Below are positions 15,626 to 23,766 of a stretch of 39,677 nucleotides of DNA, piece after piece (within the stretch, counting starts at the first letter, position 1; every line of letters starts with the position of its first letter). Both the position numbers and the translations under genes were made by a program. Under the pieces are notes generated by a model. That model was not told where the DNA came from. It ran no database searches and saw only the letters and a list, made by a program, of their open reading frames with translations. The DNA comes from Dehalococcoidales bacterium (lineage in GTDB: Bacteria; Chloroflexota; Dehalococcoidia; Dehalococcoidales; UBA5760): assembly GCA_021161775.1 (NCBI GenBank), contig JAGGZY010000023.1:1-39677 (forward strand), in the 5' to 3' direction.

Positions 15626-16221
15626 CGTTTAATCCTTTCTAGAATAGCCTTAAGCTGATTAAAATCATGACTCAGCAGGATAGCCAGTTCCTTACCTGCG
15701 GTTACCAGAAAGTGCCCCCGGTCGTCGTCGCTACGCACCTTACCCATCTGACGCAGCGAGGCAGCGATAAGCTCACCAGTCGGGACAGAAAGCTGCCGGT
15801 CAATCAGGATGGTCAGAAAGTCGAACGACTGGCTAAACTCCCTGACCTCCTCAGGCAGGCACTGGTAGACAAAGCCGTGAATTCGGGCTGGTTTAGGCGG
15901 CAGGTATTGACATAGCTTACCCTCTCGCCGATGCCCCACCACCGCTACCTCAAACTCGCTCCTCAGCAGTTTTAGCAGTTGCGGATTTGATTGATAGATT
16001 GCCGTCTCACTAGCTTCATCCTTGCCCCGAGCAATAGGTCGCCGCCCCGGTTCAACACCACTGGTAGTGGCATTATAGACAATCCCGTATAATTCCCCAT
16101 CCGAGTCTCCGGTCTTTACCAGACTGCCCAGCGGCGGTAACTCATAGAGCTCATAACACTGGGCAATAAAATCTGTAGTGCTGGATTCAATAACCTCGCC
16201 AACCCTCTGGGTTTCACTCAT
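15622..16221 (-). CDS. HAS-barrel domain protein, partner of HerA
   Basis: 199 residues. The first third (RVGEVIESSTTDFIAQCYELYELPPLGSLVKT and later YGIVYNATTSG) matches the small beta barrel found at HerA N-termini. The rest is helical with DRGHFLVTAGKELAILLSHD. There is no nuclease or ATPase motif. The 4-base overlap with herA indicates a fixed stoichiometry. Similar proteins are annotated as ATP-binding or HAS-barrel proteins beside herA; the role as adaptor is inferred. Confidence 0.75.
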   Translation of the reverse strand: MSETQRVGEVIESSTTDFIAQCYELYELPPLGSLVKTGDSDGELYGIVYNATTSGVEPGRRPIARGKDEASETAIYQSNPQLLKLLRSEFEVAVVGHRREGKLCQYLPPKPARIHGFVYQCLPEEVREFSQSFDFLTILIDRQLSVPTGELIAASLRQMGKVRSDDDRGHFLVTAGKELAILLSHDFNQLKAILERIKR

Positions 16222-16879
16222 CTTTCACTTCTCCGAGTTTTTGTTGGGGAGAGCTAATCAATCTATACTTTGCCTCCTGGAACCGACTGATTTCCCTCAC
16301 CATCAGAACAGTTAGCACTATAAAGACAATAGTTGTGATATAACTCGCCATATAAGTGCGAGATACCGTAAGTGAATCTACTTGACCACTTAACCACATA
16401 GAAGGCAGTTGCCCGGCAACTAGTGTGGTAATGCTGGATATCAGACAAAGTGCCCACCACCATCCTACTATAGGTAAAGTCTTTACCCTTTTCCAAGACT
16501 CAGCATCCGATATATCTGCCGCCGGGTAGCTAGCCCGCCACGCCTCGGAAACTACCTGATAGGGACGGAAGAGGTTCATAATGGGGACGAAGAACCAACC
16601 TACCGACCACCCCGGGGTAAACCTTAAGCCCTTCACATCTAGATGAGGAAGATTCTTATGTGTTCGATATACCCAAATAAGAAATAGAATAAACGAAATA
16701 ACCACCACTATAGTTTGAACAGTGGCTATCCTGCCCACCAGCCTAGCGTGAGCTTTATCTAATACAACGTAGACAATAATCACTATAGCCGATGTAATGT
16801 ATAGCCCAACTACCCATTGAGCCAGCTTATCAACCGGGGTAAATTGCCCCTGCTTTTCACCACTCGTATTCACCGGCAT
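16214..16879 (-). CDS. DUF4328 membrane protein
   Basis: 221 residues from ATG 16879 (a GTG at 16903 is also in frame). About six hydrophobic segments. The family hallmark is LFLIWVYRTHKNL followed by FTPGWSVGWFFVPIMNLFRPYQVVSEAWRAS and a later WWWAL. The DUF4328 function is unknown. It overlaps the HAS-barrel gene by 8 bases, so it is co-translated with the HerA partner. Confidence 0.8.
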   Translation of the reverse strand: MPVNTSGEKQGQFTPVDKLAQWVVGLYITSAIVIIVYVVLDKAHARLVGRIATVQTIVVVISFILFLIWVYRTHKNLPHLDVKGLRFTPGWSVGWFFVPIMNLFRPYQVVSEAWRASYPAADISDAESWKRVKTLPIVGWWWALCLISSITTLVAGQLPSMWLSGQVDSLTVSRTYMASYITTIVFIVLTVLMVREISRFQEAKYRLISSPQQKLGEVKDE

Positions 16880-16957
16880 TTGTTTAAAATCCCCTTTAAG
16901 CACCCAGAAAAATCTTTGATTTCCCTGGGAACCCGCTTTATCCCCTTCTAACTTTCC

Positions 16958-17029
16958 CTATTTCTTCGGTTCCTTTTTCCCCTTGTCTTGCTTGGGCTTT
17001 TTCACATTCTTTCTGCCTTTAGTACCCAT
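16958..17029 (-). CDS. 23-residue lysine-rich peptide
   Basis: A micro-ORF with GGGGAGG 9 bases before ATG 17029 and a TAG stop. The product begins MGTKGRKNVKKPKQDKGKK; about 11 of its 23 residues are lysine or arginine and it has no hydrophobic core. Such a peptide could bind nucleic acid or act as a short leader. It sits between the flavodoxin and the DUF4328 gene in the same direction. Confidence 0.4.
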   Translation of the reverse strand: MGTKGRKNVKKPKQDKGKKEPKK

Positions 17030-17073
17030 CGCTTTTTGCCTCCCCTTTTTACTTCCTAATCTTACCCCGTTGC

Positions 17074-17493
17074 CTATTCCGACTCAAGATTCTTCATCCT
17101 GCAGGCAAACCCTTTGGCATTCGCCAGCTCATCAACGGTAGGATGACCCCGGTTGATGATAAACCACCTGCCCTTACAATGAAAGCTACCCCTGATGAAT
17201 GCTCCAGTTGGCTGTAGTAATTTCTTCATAGCTTTTATCTCATCACCCCAGCCCTTCGCTGAGGTGCCAAATAGTGCCACCGACCTCCCCTTAAAATTAT
17301 TCTCCTTAATAAGTTCCTCTAGCCCCTTGCCCTGCTTATTTGCGTAGCAGCCAGAGCCTATGAAAACGAAAGAGCCTTTAGCTAAGTCTTTCTTCTGCTT
17401 AACATCCACTGCCCTAACCCCCAGCTCCTCGGCAATGGCTGCAGCCAGCTTTTGGGTGTTTCCTGACCGAGAATAATAGATAACCTCAAACAT
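17074..17493 (-). CDS. Flavodoxin-like protein
   Basis: 139 residues. The FMN phosphate loop is YYSRSGNTQKLA at the N-terminus, with IGSGCYANKQGKGL in the place of the second FMN loop and VALFGTSAKGWGDE as the third. It probably transfers electrons with FMN as cofactor. It lies 33 bases after nurA; there is no obvious functional link to DNA repair. Confidence 0.85.
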   Translation of the reverse strand: MFEVIYYSRSGNTQKLAAAIAEELGVRAVDVKQKKDLAKGSFVFIGSGCYANKQGKGLEELIKENNFKGRSVALFGTSAKGWGDEIKAMKKLLQPTGAFIRGSFHCKGRWFIINRGHPTVDELANAKGFACRMKNLESE

Positions 17494-17526
17494 TCTATTT
17501 ACCTCCTTATTGCCCCTGAGTCCGGT

Positions 17527-18726
17527 TTACAACCACCGTGTCCGCTTACTTCGACTTTTCGCTGAGCTGGTACTTGGTAGATGCTCCTCGATTAACCATG
17601 ATTCCACCAACTGCCAGAAGTTCTCCCTGTCGGCACCGGTCACCACTGCCTGCTCGTGGGCTTCGCTCAGGGCTACCGGGTAGCCCTGTCCCCGACGGCA
17701 CTGGTCTAGAACCAGGGAATGAACCAGATTAAGCTGAGCCTCATCCATTGCTACCCAGCGAGGTACCTCCACCCGGGCAACCTCATCATCTATCTTGAGA
17801 TAGAAAAAGTAAACCTGATGCTCGCCATACCGCTTGATTATCTCTGAGCGGCTGATAAACAGGTCAGAACGCTCCCCCGGTTCCAGCAGACGGAGAAATA
17901 TATCCCGGTCCCGAACCCCAACTACTGCCTCACACTCACGGGTAGTACAGTCTCTACAATTGCGGTCGGTATCCAGAACCCGATGCGGACAGAGTGCTAG
18001 CCGCAGCGTATTGACTACCTCAGTACTGCCGGGAAAGCTAATATAGCTGGCAACAGCTACCTGCCGACCATTATTATTCAGCCTTTTTATCTGGCTAAGA
18101 TAGCTAAGAAAGCCTTTATCCAGTAATGCCTCGATAACAAACCCGGGGTATTTCACCAGATTCCAGTGAACCAGGGTGCCATCGAGCAGCGCTACCGCCG
18201 GTATCGCCTCCGGAAGTCCTGAGGCTAATCTGGCTAACTGACCACACTCAGCTACATCACGCTTGATACCCAACAGGGTACCTTCTATTATCTGCTCCTG
18301 GATCCCATCGCCACTTGGGGGAATAACCATCTCCTCATCCCCGGAATAGAGATAGGGCAGGCTATCTAGAGTAGCCCCCGGGGAACTACCATAGCGGAGA
18401 GTCACCGCACCAATGTTTATCAGATAGCATCGGGGGGACCGATGGCGGTCGACATCAACATGAGAGCCATCGGTAGCCAGGACAGCAAACTCATCGGGGA
18501 TCGGTGGCGGGGGGTAATGCCCCCCAACCCCATCAGTTAGGCCCGCCACTAGCCAGGTGACCTTGCTCAGCTCTATCTTGGTAGCTAGCGCACTAACCTG
18601 GTCAGCCTGCTTACTAAGGGTATCTAAAGCATTCTGGAGATGCTGTTGCCTTTCCTGCCTACCCACCTTGAGGGTGGCTATCATTCTTTCAACCTGCGAG
18701 GCTACCTTACCTAAATCTAATGACAC
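17527..18726 (-). CDS. nurA: NurA nuclease family protein
   Basis: 399 residues from a GTG. After an N-terminal coiled region come ATDGSHVDVDRHR (catalytic Asp86), VALLDGTLVHW (Asp182) and, near the end, YPVALSEAHEQAVV (His357); these are the RNaseH-like NurA motifs. Four cysteines (246, 257, 260, 265) form a possible metal site in the middle. NurA is the 5' end-resecting nuclease partner of HerA in archaea. It heads the gene run that ends with herA and patatin, and a promoter precedes it. Confidence 0.88.
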   Translation of the reverse strand: MSLDLGKVASQVERMIATLKVGRQERQQHLQNALDTLSKQADQVSALATKIELSKVTWLVAGLTDGVGGHYPPPPIPDEFAVLATDGSHVDVDRHRSPRCYLINIGAVTLRYGSSPGATLDSLPYLYSGDEEMVIPPSGDGIQEQIIEGTLLGIKRDVAECGQLARLASGLPEAIPAVALLDGTLVHWNLVKYPGFVIEALLDKGFLSYLSQIKRLNNNGRQVAVASYISFPGSTEVVNTLRLALCPHRVLDTDRNCRDCTTRECEAVVGVRDRDIFLRLLEPGERSDLFISRSEIIKRYGEHQVYFFYLKIDDEVARVEVPRWVAMDEAQLNLVHSLVLDQCRRGQGYPVALSEAHEQAVVTGADRENFWQLVESWLIEEHLPSTSSAKSRSKRTRWL

Positions 18727-18763
18727 TCTGTCTTTCTCTATCGAATCTTCTAATTTGGTCTCT

Positions 18764-18792
18764 ATTATATCGGCTTAGAAGGGTAAAAACAA
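18764..18792 (-). promoter_or_regulatory. Promoter of the nurA-herA run
   Basis: On the minus strand TTGTTT (18787-18792), 17-nt spacer, TATAAT (18764-18769). The predicted start near 18757 gives a leader of about 31 nt before the GTG at 18726. Confidence 0.6.
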
Positions 18793-18834
18793 TTGCTCGC
18801 CAGCTTGGCGATGGGTATTAAACATCATCAATGC

Positions 18835-18840
18835 TATAAT
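18835..18840 (+). promoter_or_regulatory. -10 box overlapping the upstream ATG of the LysE gene
   Basis: TATAAT lies directly over the possible ATG at 18839 and follows ATGC. No good -35 is found at the normal distance. If it is the -10 box, the transcript begins near 18847 and the gene must start at ATG 18881. Confidence 0.35.
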
Positions 18841-18880
18841 GAAACTCAAAAAGCCATCTCTTAGACCTATTAAGGCATTA

Positions 18881-19510
18881 ATGGTTCCATTTTTACTTAG
18901 CGTAGCGATAGTCTCATTATCCGGGGTAATGATGCCTGGACCCGCCTTTGCGGTTACCGTAGCCAAGGGCTACCGGTCGCAGTTTGCCGGCACCAGGATA
19001 GCCCTGGGACATGCTATAGTCGAGGTTCCCCTGATGCTACTCATCTACTTCGGGCTGGCTCGCTTCTTTGACCAACCTCCAGTTCAGATTAGCCTGTATC
19101 TGGGCGGCGGCGCCATACTGATAGGGATGGGTATTATGATGTTCCGCTCCCGAAGGAGGGTCGTTGAGCAGGGAAAAGATCTTCCCTATAACTCGGTGAT
19201 AGCAGGGATAATCACTACTGCCGCTAACCCCCTGTTTATCTTGTGGTGGCTAACCGTAGGCAGTATGCTGATTATGAAATCGCTGAGCTTCGGCAGGATA
19301 GGGTTTGCCTCGCTTATTACAGTTCACCTGCTGTGTGATTTTGGCTGGATGTCTTTTGTCTCATCCATCGTTTACCGCACCAAATCACTCCACCAGAGCA
19401 AATTTCAACGGGGGTTTTTCATTGCCAGTAGCTGGTTACTCGTCGGCTTTGGCAGCTGGTTTTTAGTATCAGGCATTAAACTAGTAGCGCAACCATCTAC
19501 CATAATGTGA
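18881..19510 (+). CDS. LysE family amino-acid/metabolite exporter
   Basis: 209 residues. The N-terminal helix VPFLLSVAIVSLSGVMMPGPAFAVTVAKG carries the LysE/RhtB PGP motif. A central ITTAANPLFILWW corresponds to the second conserved N-P turn. About six helices are seen. It exports amino acids or similar compounds; the substrate is not readable. The frame opens at 18839, but that ATG overlaps a TATAAT and lacks a ribosome site, whereas 18881 has AAGG six bases upstream. Confidence 0.85.
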   Translation: MVPFLLSVAIVSLSGVMMPGPAFAVTVAKGYRSQFAGTRIALGHAIVEVPLMLLIYFGLARFFDQPPVQISLYLGGGAILIGMGIMMFRSRRRVVEQGKDLPYNSVIAGIITTAANPLFILWWLTVGSMLIMKSLSFGRIGFASLITVHLLCDFGWMSFVSSIVYRTKSLHQSKFQRGFFIASSWLLVGFGSWFLVSGIKLVAQPSTIM

Positions 19511-19517
19511 GGTGCTA

Positions 19518-20444
19518 TCACTGACCCTCGGCTTTAGCAGCTAATTGAGGATGCCGTTCGAAAAGCCTGCTCCACTTCCCCTCCTCCCAGATAATCAGTA
19601 GATTAGGCGCCAGACCTATAGAGCTATAGGTCCCTATAATAATGCCAATCAATAACACCACCGCAAAATTCTGAATTGATGCCCCGATGAAGAGTATTAG
19701 GGCAAGATCAACAAACAGCGTGGTCAGGCTGGTATTCAGGGAGCGGTTGAGGGTTTCCACCAGGCTATTATTAACGACAACCTTGAAATTTGAGCTTACC
19801 CCTCTCCTCAGATTCTCCCTTATTCTATCAAAGATGACTACGGTATCATTAATACTATAACCCGCCACGGCGAGGATACCGGTAATGAACATTAGATTAG
19901 TCTCCCAACCCAGAAAATGCCCAATGAAGGAGAAGAGTCCCAACGCAATCAGGATATCATGCCCCAGAGCGATTATGGCGCAGGTACCATAGCGAAATGG
20001 CTTGGGCATCTTGCGGAACGCCCAGGTAACATAAAGCAGTATGCCAACCGCCGCCACCGCAATAGCTATCCCGGCATTCCGCGCTGTCTCCGAAGCCACC
20101 ATTGGCGATACCGAACTGAACTGGGATTCGGTTATCTCCCCAAACCTGGCAGTTAAGCCCTCCTCTAGGGTCGCCTTGGCTTCGTCGCCTAATTCAATGG
20201 TGCGAATCAGGAAGTCATCCCCCCCAGTTCGTTGCACAATGGCTTTGGGATAACCCAGCTCAGCTAACCCCTGCTTCAGACTAGACTCGTCTACCGTCTG
20301 TTCAAAATGAACCGTCATCATCGAACCACTGCTAAGCTCTATCCCCGATTTGAGCCCAAAAGTTGCCAGCGAGACAATACTAAACACGATAAGTATTCCC
20401 GAGACGAGAAAGAACCAGAATCGTTTACCGACAATATCCGTCAT
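19518..20444 (-). CDS. secF: Protein translocase subunit SecF
   Basis: 308 residues. FFLVSGILIVFSIVSLATFGLKSGIELSSG is TM1 with the family GIDFxxG-like motif (here GIELSSG). A periplasmic loop follows, and then a five-helix block with GYSINDTVVIFDRIRENLRR and SLNTSLTTLF. It acts with SecD to pull secreted proteins using the proton or sodium gradient. ATG 20444 overlaps the secD stop by 4 bases (ATGA), preferred over an upstream TTG. It ends 7 bases from the convergent LysE gene. Confidence 0.95.
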   Translation of the reverse strand: MTDIVGKRFWFFLVSGILIVFSIVSLATFGLKSGIELSSGSMMTVHFEQTVDESSLKQGLAELGYPKAIVQRTGGDDFLIRTIELGDEAKATLEEGLTARFGEITESQFSSVSPMVASETARNAGIAIAVAAVGILLYVTWAFRKMPKPFRYGTCAIIALGHDILIALGLFSFIGHFLGWETNLMFITGILAVAGYSINDTVVIFDRIRENLRRGVSSNFKVVVNNSLVETLNRSLNTSLTTLFVDLALILFIGASIQNFAVVLLIGIIIGTYSSIGLAPNLLIIWEEGKWSRLFERHPQLAAKAEGQ

Positions 20445-21790
20445 TTTCCCTTTTCCCAATAGATCTTAAATAGCGAACTTTTTTGTGCCAGACGAGTCCC
20501 CACCAGTACCCGCAGGAAGGTACGAGTAACTACCACGGCGCTAAACATACTTATGGCTACCCCCAGGAACAGGGTTACCGCAAAGCCCATTACCGGAGCG
20601 CTGGCGATAATACTACTCCCCAACCAATAAAGGATACCACAGGCAATAAAGGTGGTAATATTACTATCCCTGATAGCGGGCCAGGCCCGATTAAAGCCGG
20701 CCTCAATCGCCGCCCCCAACGTCCTCCCTAACCGCAGTTCCTCCTTCATCCGCTCAAAGATGAGTACATTAGCATCAACCGCCATCCCTATCGATAGTAC
20801 AAAACCACCAACCCCCGCCAGATTAAGGGTAACCGGTATCAGCTTGAACAGCGACATAACCACCGCTATATAAAATATCAGGGCGCCACTAGCCATAACC
20901 CCCGGCAAACGATAAGCAACCATCATAAATACCAGCACCAATATTAGCCCAATTATTCCTGCCTTGAGACTCATATCAATAAAACCAGCCCCCAGAATAG
21001 GGGATATGGTTTGCTCGTAGATAGAGGTTAGGGGAACGGGAATACGCCCCGCATTAAGCAGTTTAGACAGCTCGGTAGCCTCACTATAACTCAAGCCCTC
21101 AATCTGTCCCCGGTGAGTAATCTGAGCCCGAACCACTGGAGCAATTGGCTGTCCATTATCATCCAGCAGGGATTCATCCCCCATAAAGATGCCCAGACGC
21201 TTATTCATCAATCGCCCGGTAATCTTCTTGGACAGCTCGCTCCCCGTTTTATCCCACTCAAACATCAACTGTATCCTGCCGAAGTCATCCCGGCTTACAT
21301 AGGTATTCTCCTTAAAGAAGGCACTGCTCAGGGTCTCTTCCTTACCATCAATTATCGCCGTGGCTGGCTTCCACTTGCCCAGTACATTAGTCCACCTGGC
21401 TTCCTCAGAGTCATCGGCTACCCGTTCGCCGAACTCCAGCAGTGCCGTCTGTCCAATGAGCTTCTTTGCTTCCCCCACCTTACCGATGCCGGGTAGCTCT
21501 ACCACTATGCGGTCTTCACCCAGCCGCTGAATAAGCGGCGAGGTTACCCCCAGAATATCAACCCTTTTCTCAATAACTGCAATGGCACCATCGAGAGCCT
21601 CCGTCTCCTTACCCGATTCTATTTCGGACAGGTCAGCCTGATATACCAGATGAGTGCCCCCCTGCAAGTCAAGCCCCAGTTGCATCCCTTTATGGCCCAC
21701 TATCCCCCGGTCCACCGGTATCACTACCAGTATCGCCAGAACAAAAAGAGCCATAACTACGATAAATAATGGCCTATTCTTTCGGCTCAC
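20441..21790 (-). CDS. secD: Protein translocase subunit SecD
   Basis: 449 residues, a short SecD. After TM1 come GLDLQGGTHLVYQ (the D1/D4 motif), IEKRVDILGVTSPLIQRLGEDRIVVELPGI (P1 ferredoxin-like domain) and, in the membrane, GFVLSIGMAVDANVLIFERMKEELR and AWPAIRDSNITTFIA. It starts at a GTG that overlaps the end of the upstream nucleotidyltransferase gene by 17 bases. It forms the SecDF complex that completes Sec export. Confidence 0.96.
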   Translation of the reverse strand: MSRKNRPLFIVVMALFVLAILVVIPVDRGIVGHKGMQLGLDLQGGTHLVYQADLSEIESGKETEALDGAIAVIEKRVDILGVTSPLIQRLGEDRIVVELPGIGKVGEAKKLIGQTALLEFGERVADDSEEARWTNVLGKWKPATAIIDGKEETLSSAFFKENTYVSRDDFGRIQLMFEWDKTGSELSKKITGRLMNKRLGIFMGDESLLDDNGQPIAPVVRAQITHRGQIEGLSYSEATELSKLLNAGRIPVPLTSIYEQTISPILGAGFIDMSLKAGIIGLILVLVFMMVAYRLPGVMASGALIFYIAVVMSLFKLIPVTLNLAGVGGFVLSIGMAVDANVLIFERMKEELRLGRTLGAAIEAGFNRAWPAIRDSNITTFIACGILYWLGSSIIASAPVMGFAVTLFLGVAISMFSAVVVTRTFLRVLVGTRLAQKSSLFKIYWEKGK

Positions 21791-23294
21791 GACTACCCCG
21801 CTTTAACCAATGTCGACGAATATAAGCCAGCGCTTCCTCTCTAGTTTCAATCTCGCCTGATGCCTGAGCTTCACGCACCGCCTCCAGCAACTCCCCAATC
21901 TCAGGCCCCGGCTTCATTCCTAAAACAGTAATTAAATCATTGCCATTAACCAGCATGGGAGGGGCTATCACTCCCTCAGGCTCAAGGTGCTTCGCCAACA
22001 CATAATTTACCGTCTGAACATGCCCTCGCCACTCATCTAAATCCAGATGAGAGCCCCTGGCAGCTAAATGGTCAGCCAGACTCAGTAGCAGTACATCAAT
22101 GCCCGCCTCACCGGTATCCCGAAAGTAGCGGTAGATAGCCCGGCGGGAAGGAAGCCCACTCTGGCTCAACTGGGTTGGCCTAAGATGATGCTCTACCATA
22201 GCCTCTACCAGTTTTATCTCCTTAGTACTAAACCTCAACCTTTTCATAATGCTCGCCGCCACAACAGCTCCCTCCAAAGCATGCCCCAGAAAACGCATCC
22301 TGCCACTGGCATCGATAGTCTTTGTCTGAGGTTTAGCAATATCGTGAAGCAGCGCCGCTAGCTTAAGCAGTAACCCTCTAGAGCTACCACTACTGACTTC
22401 AAGGTTAAAATGCTCACTTAGTGCCGACGACCAGGGAACCTCAGCTAAGACTGACTGGTCAGTATAATCCCAATCCCCCCGCCGGAGCAGAAAATTAACC
22501 GCCGATACTGTCTTAAGCGAGTGGTTAAAAACATCCCAGGAGTGCTCTTTGGGCTGCTCAACCCCCTTTTCTTGAGCCAACTCAGGAATGATGCTAGTCA
22601 GCAAACCCACCTTATCCAGATAGCGTAACCCTCCCTCGGTCTGAGGGACCGCCAATAACCGCAGTAATTCCTCCCTTATCCGTTCCCCAGCAACACTGGT
22701 TATGGAGGAGCAGTAGCGCTGAACTAAAGCCTCGGTCTGGCTATCAATACTGAAACCAAGTTCATAAGCCAGCCGCACCGTCCGCAGTAATCGGACTGCA
22801 TCTGTCTTGAAAGCGGTGGGAGTAACCACCCTGATTACCCTTTGATGAAGGTCATCCCAGCCATTAAAGGGGTCAATAACCCTGATATCACCTAGCCCCT
22901 GGCTAAACTGCCCCAGTTCCACTGCCATCGCATTCAGGGTAAGGTCACGCCGCTCGAGGTCCTGCTCAATACTACCCGTAAATGAAGAAAAATCAAGCTC
23001 GTAGTCAGCTGTTACCACCCTGCCTACCCGGTTTAGCTCATCCAGCAGGACATACCTACCACCAAGGGCATCAGCCACCCTAGAAGCTACCTCCAGAGCA
23101 TCACCAGCAACCGCAATATCAATATCAGCGGTAGCCCGGTTAAGCAATGTGTCACGCACCAAACCACCGACTACATATGCTCGAATGTTCTGGCGGATGA
23201 GGAAATGGCTTAATCTGACCAGCAATAATGAGGCAGTAGGCTCAACTAACCGGCTGGAAAAGCTCCGCGAAGCCTTCTCAGCAACATTCATCAT
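21774..23294 (-). CDS. tRNA nucleotidyltransferase / poly(A) polymerase family with HD domain (CCA-adding type)
   Basis: 506 residues from ATG 23294 (AGGA five bases upstream); a TTG at 23306 is less likely. The class II nucleotidyltransferase head has VVGGLVRDTLL, ADIDIAV (the DxD metal pair) and ERRDLTLNAMA. An RNA-binding neck follows, then an HD domain (LAALLHDIAKPQT, with VEHHLRP). It adds or repairs tRNA CCA ends; with an HD domain it may also have phosphatase/phosphodiesterase activity. The nearby tRNA-Ala already encodes CCA, so repair is a likely role here. It leads into secD. Confidence 0.9.
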   Translation of the reverse strand: MMNVAEKASRSFSSRLVEPTASLLLVRLSHFLIRQNIRAYVVGGLVRDTLLNRATADIDIAVAGDALEVASRVADALGGRYVLLDELNRVGRVVTADYELDFSSFTGSIEQDLERRDLTLNAMAVELGQFSQGLGDIRVIDPFNGWDDLHQRVIRVVTPTAFKTDAVRLLRTVRLAYELGFSIDSQTEALVQRYCSSITSVAGERIREELLRLLAVPQTEGGLRYLDKVGLLTSIIPELAQEKGVEQPKEHSWDVFNHSLKTVSAVNFLLRRGDWDYTDQSVLAEVPWSSALSEHFNLEVSSGSSRGLLLKLAALLHDIAKPQTKTIDASGRMRFLGHALEGAVVAASIMKRLRFSTKEIKLVEAMVEHHLRPTQLSQSGLPSRRAIYRYFRDTGEAGIDVLLLSLADHLAARGSHLDLDEWRGHVQTVNYVLAKHLEPEGVIAPPMLVNGNDLITVLGMKPGPEIGELLEAVREAQASGEIETREEALAYIRRHWLKRGSREPKE

Positions 23295-23359
23295 CGTTTC
23301 CTGCAATCTTAATCCCCGCTAAAAATCACCATTCCAATGGTCCTTATCAATTAACTCAA

Positions 23360-23389
23360 ACTATACTACACAATCACGATATTTAGCAA
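23360..23389 (-). promoter_or_regulatory. Promoter of the nucleotidyltransferase-secDF operon
   Basis: On the minus strand TTGCTA (23384-23389), 18-nt spacer, TATAGT (23360-23365). It predicts a start near 23353 and a leader of about 60 nt. Confidence 0.6.
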
Positions 23390-23475
23390 GGACGCCTACA
23401 CAGAGGTAAAGCTTGCTAGATGACACGAACCAACCGTATCAACTATCCTAACTACCCTTAACGGAGACCAATAGT

Positions 23476-23504
23476 TTGACAAGTGGCATATATTGTGCTA
23501 TACT
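23476..23504 (+). promoter_or_regulatory. Near-consensus promoter of the small XRE gene
   Basis: TTGACA (23476-23481), 17-nt spacer, TATACT (23499-23504), with TGTGC before the -10. The predicted start near 23511 leaves a 24-nt leader that carries the ribosome site GGGGGATT. Confidence 0.8.
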
Positions 23505-23534
23505 GATGCCACCTGTCGTTGAGGTCGGGGGATT

Positions 23535-23750
23535 ATGCTAATCAAAACCAGGATTTTCGAGTTGAGTCAAAGTCGCTACCAGAATCTCGCTGAGCTAGCC
23601 AAGGCGATGGGCATATCCTTAAGCCAGGTTTACCGGGTTAGAGAGGGTAAACGCCGAGTCAATCAAAAATTCATCGTTGGGGCGATGCGAGCCTTTCCCG
23701 GATACAAACTTGACGAGCTTTTCTATCTGGTTGCTGACAAAGAAGAATAG
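23535..23750 (+). CDS. Small XRE-family helix-turn-helix protein
   Basis: 71 residues with one HTH domain. YQNLAELAKAMGISLSQVYRVREGKRRVNQKFI is a typical XRE helix-turn-helix (about 16-48), followed by KLDELFYLV for dimer contact. GGGGG sits just before the ATG. It has a near-consensus promoter of its own and stands alone between cca-like and priA. Its target is unknown. Confidence 0.85.
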   Translation: MLIKTRIFELSQSRYQNLAELAKAMGISLSQVYRVREGKRRVNQKFIVGAMRAFPGYKLDELFYLVADKEE

Positions 23751-23766
23751 CTCATAGACTAAATCA

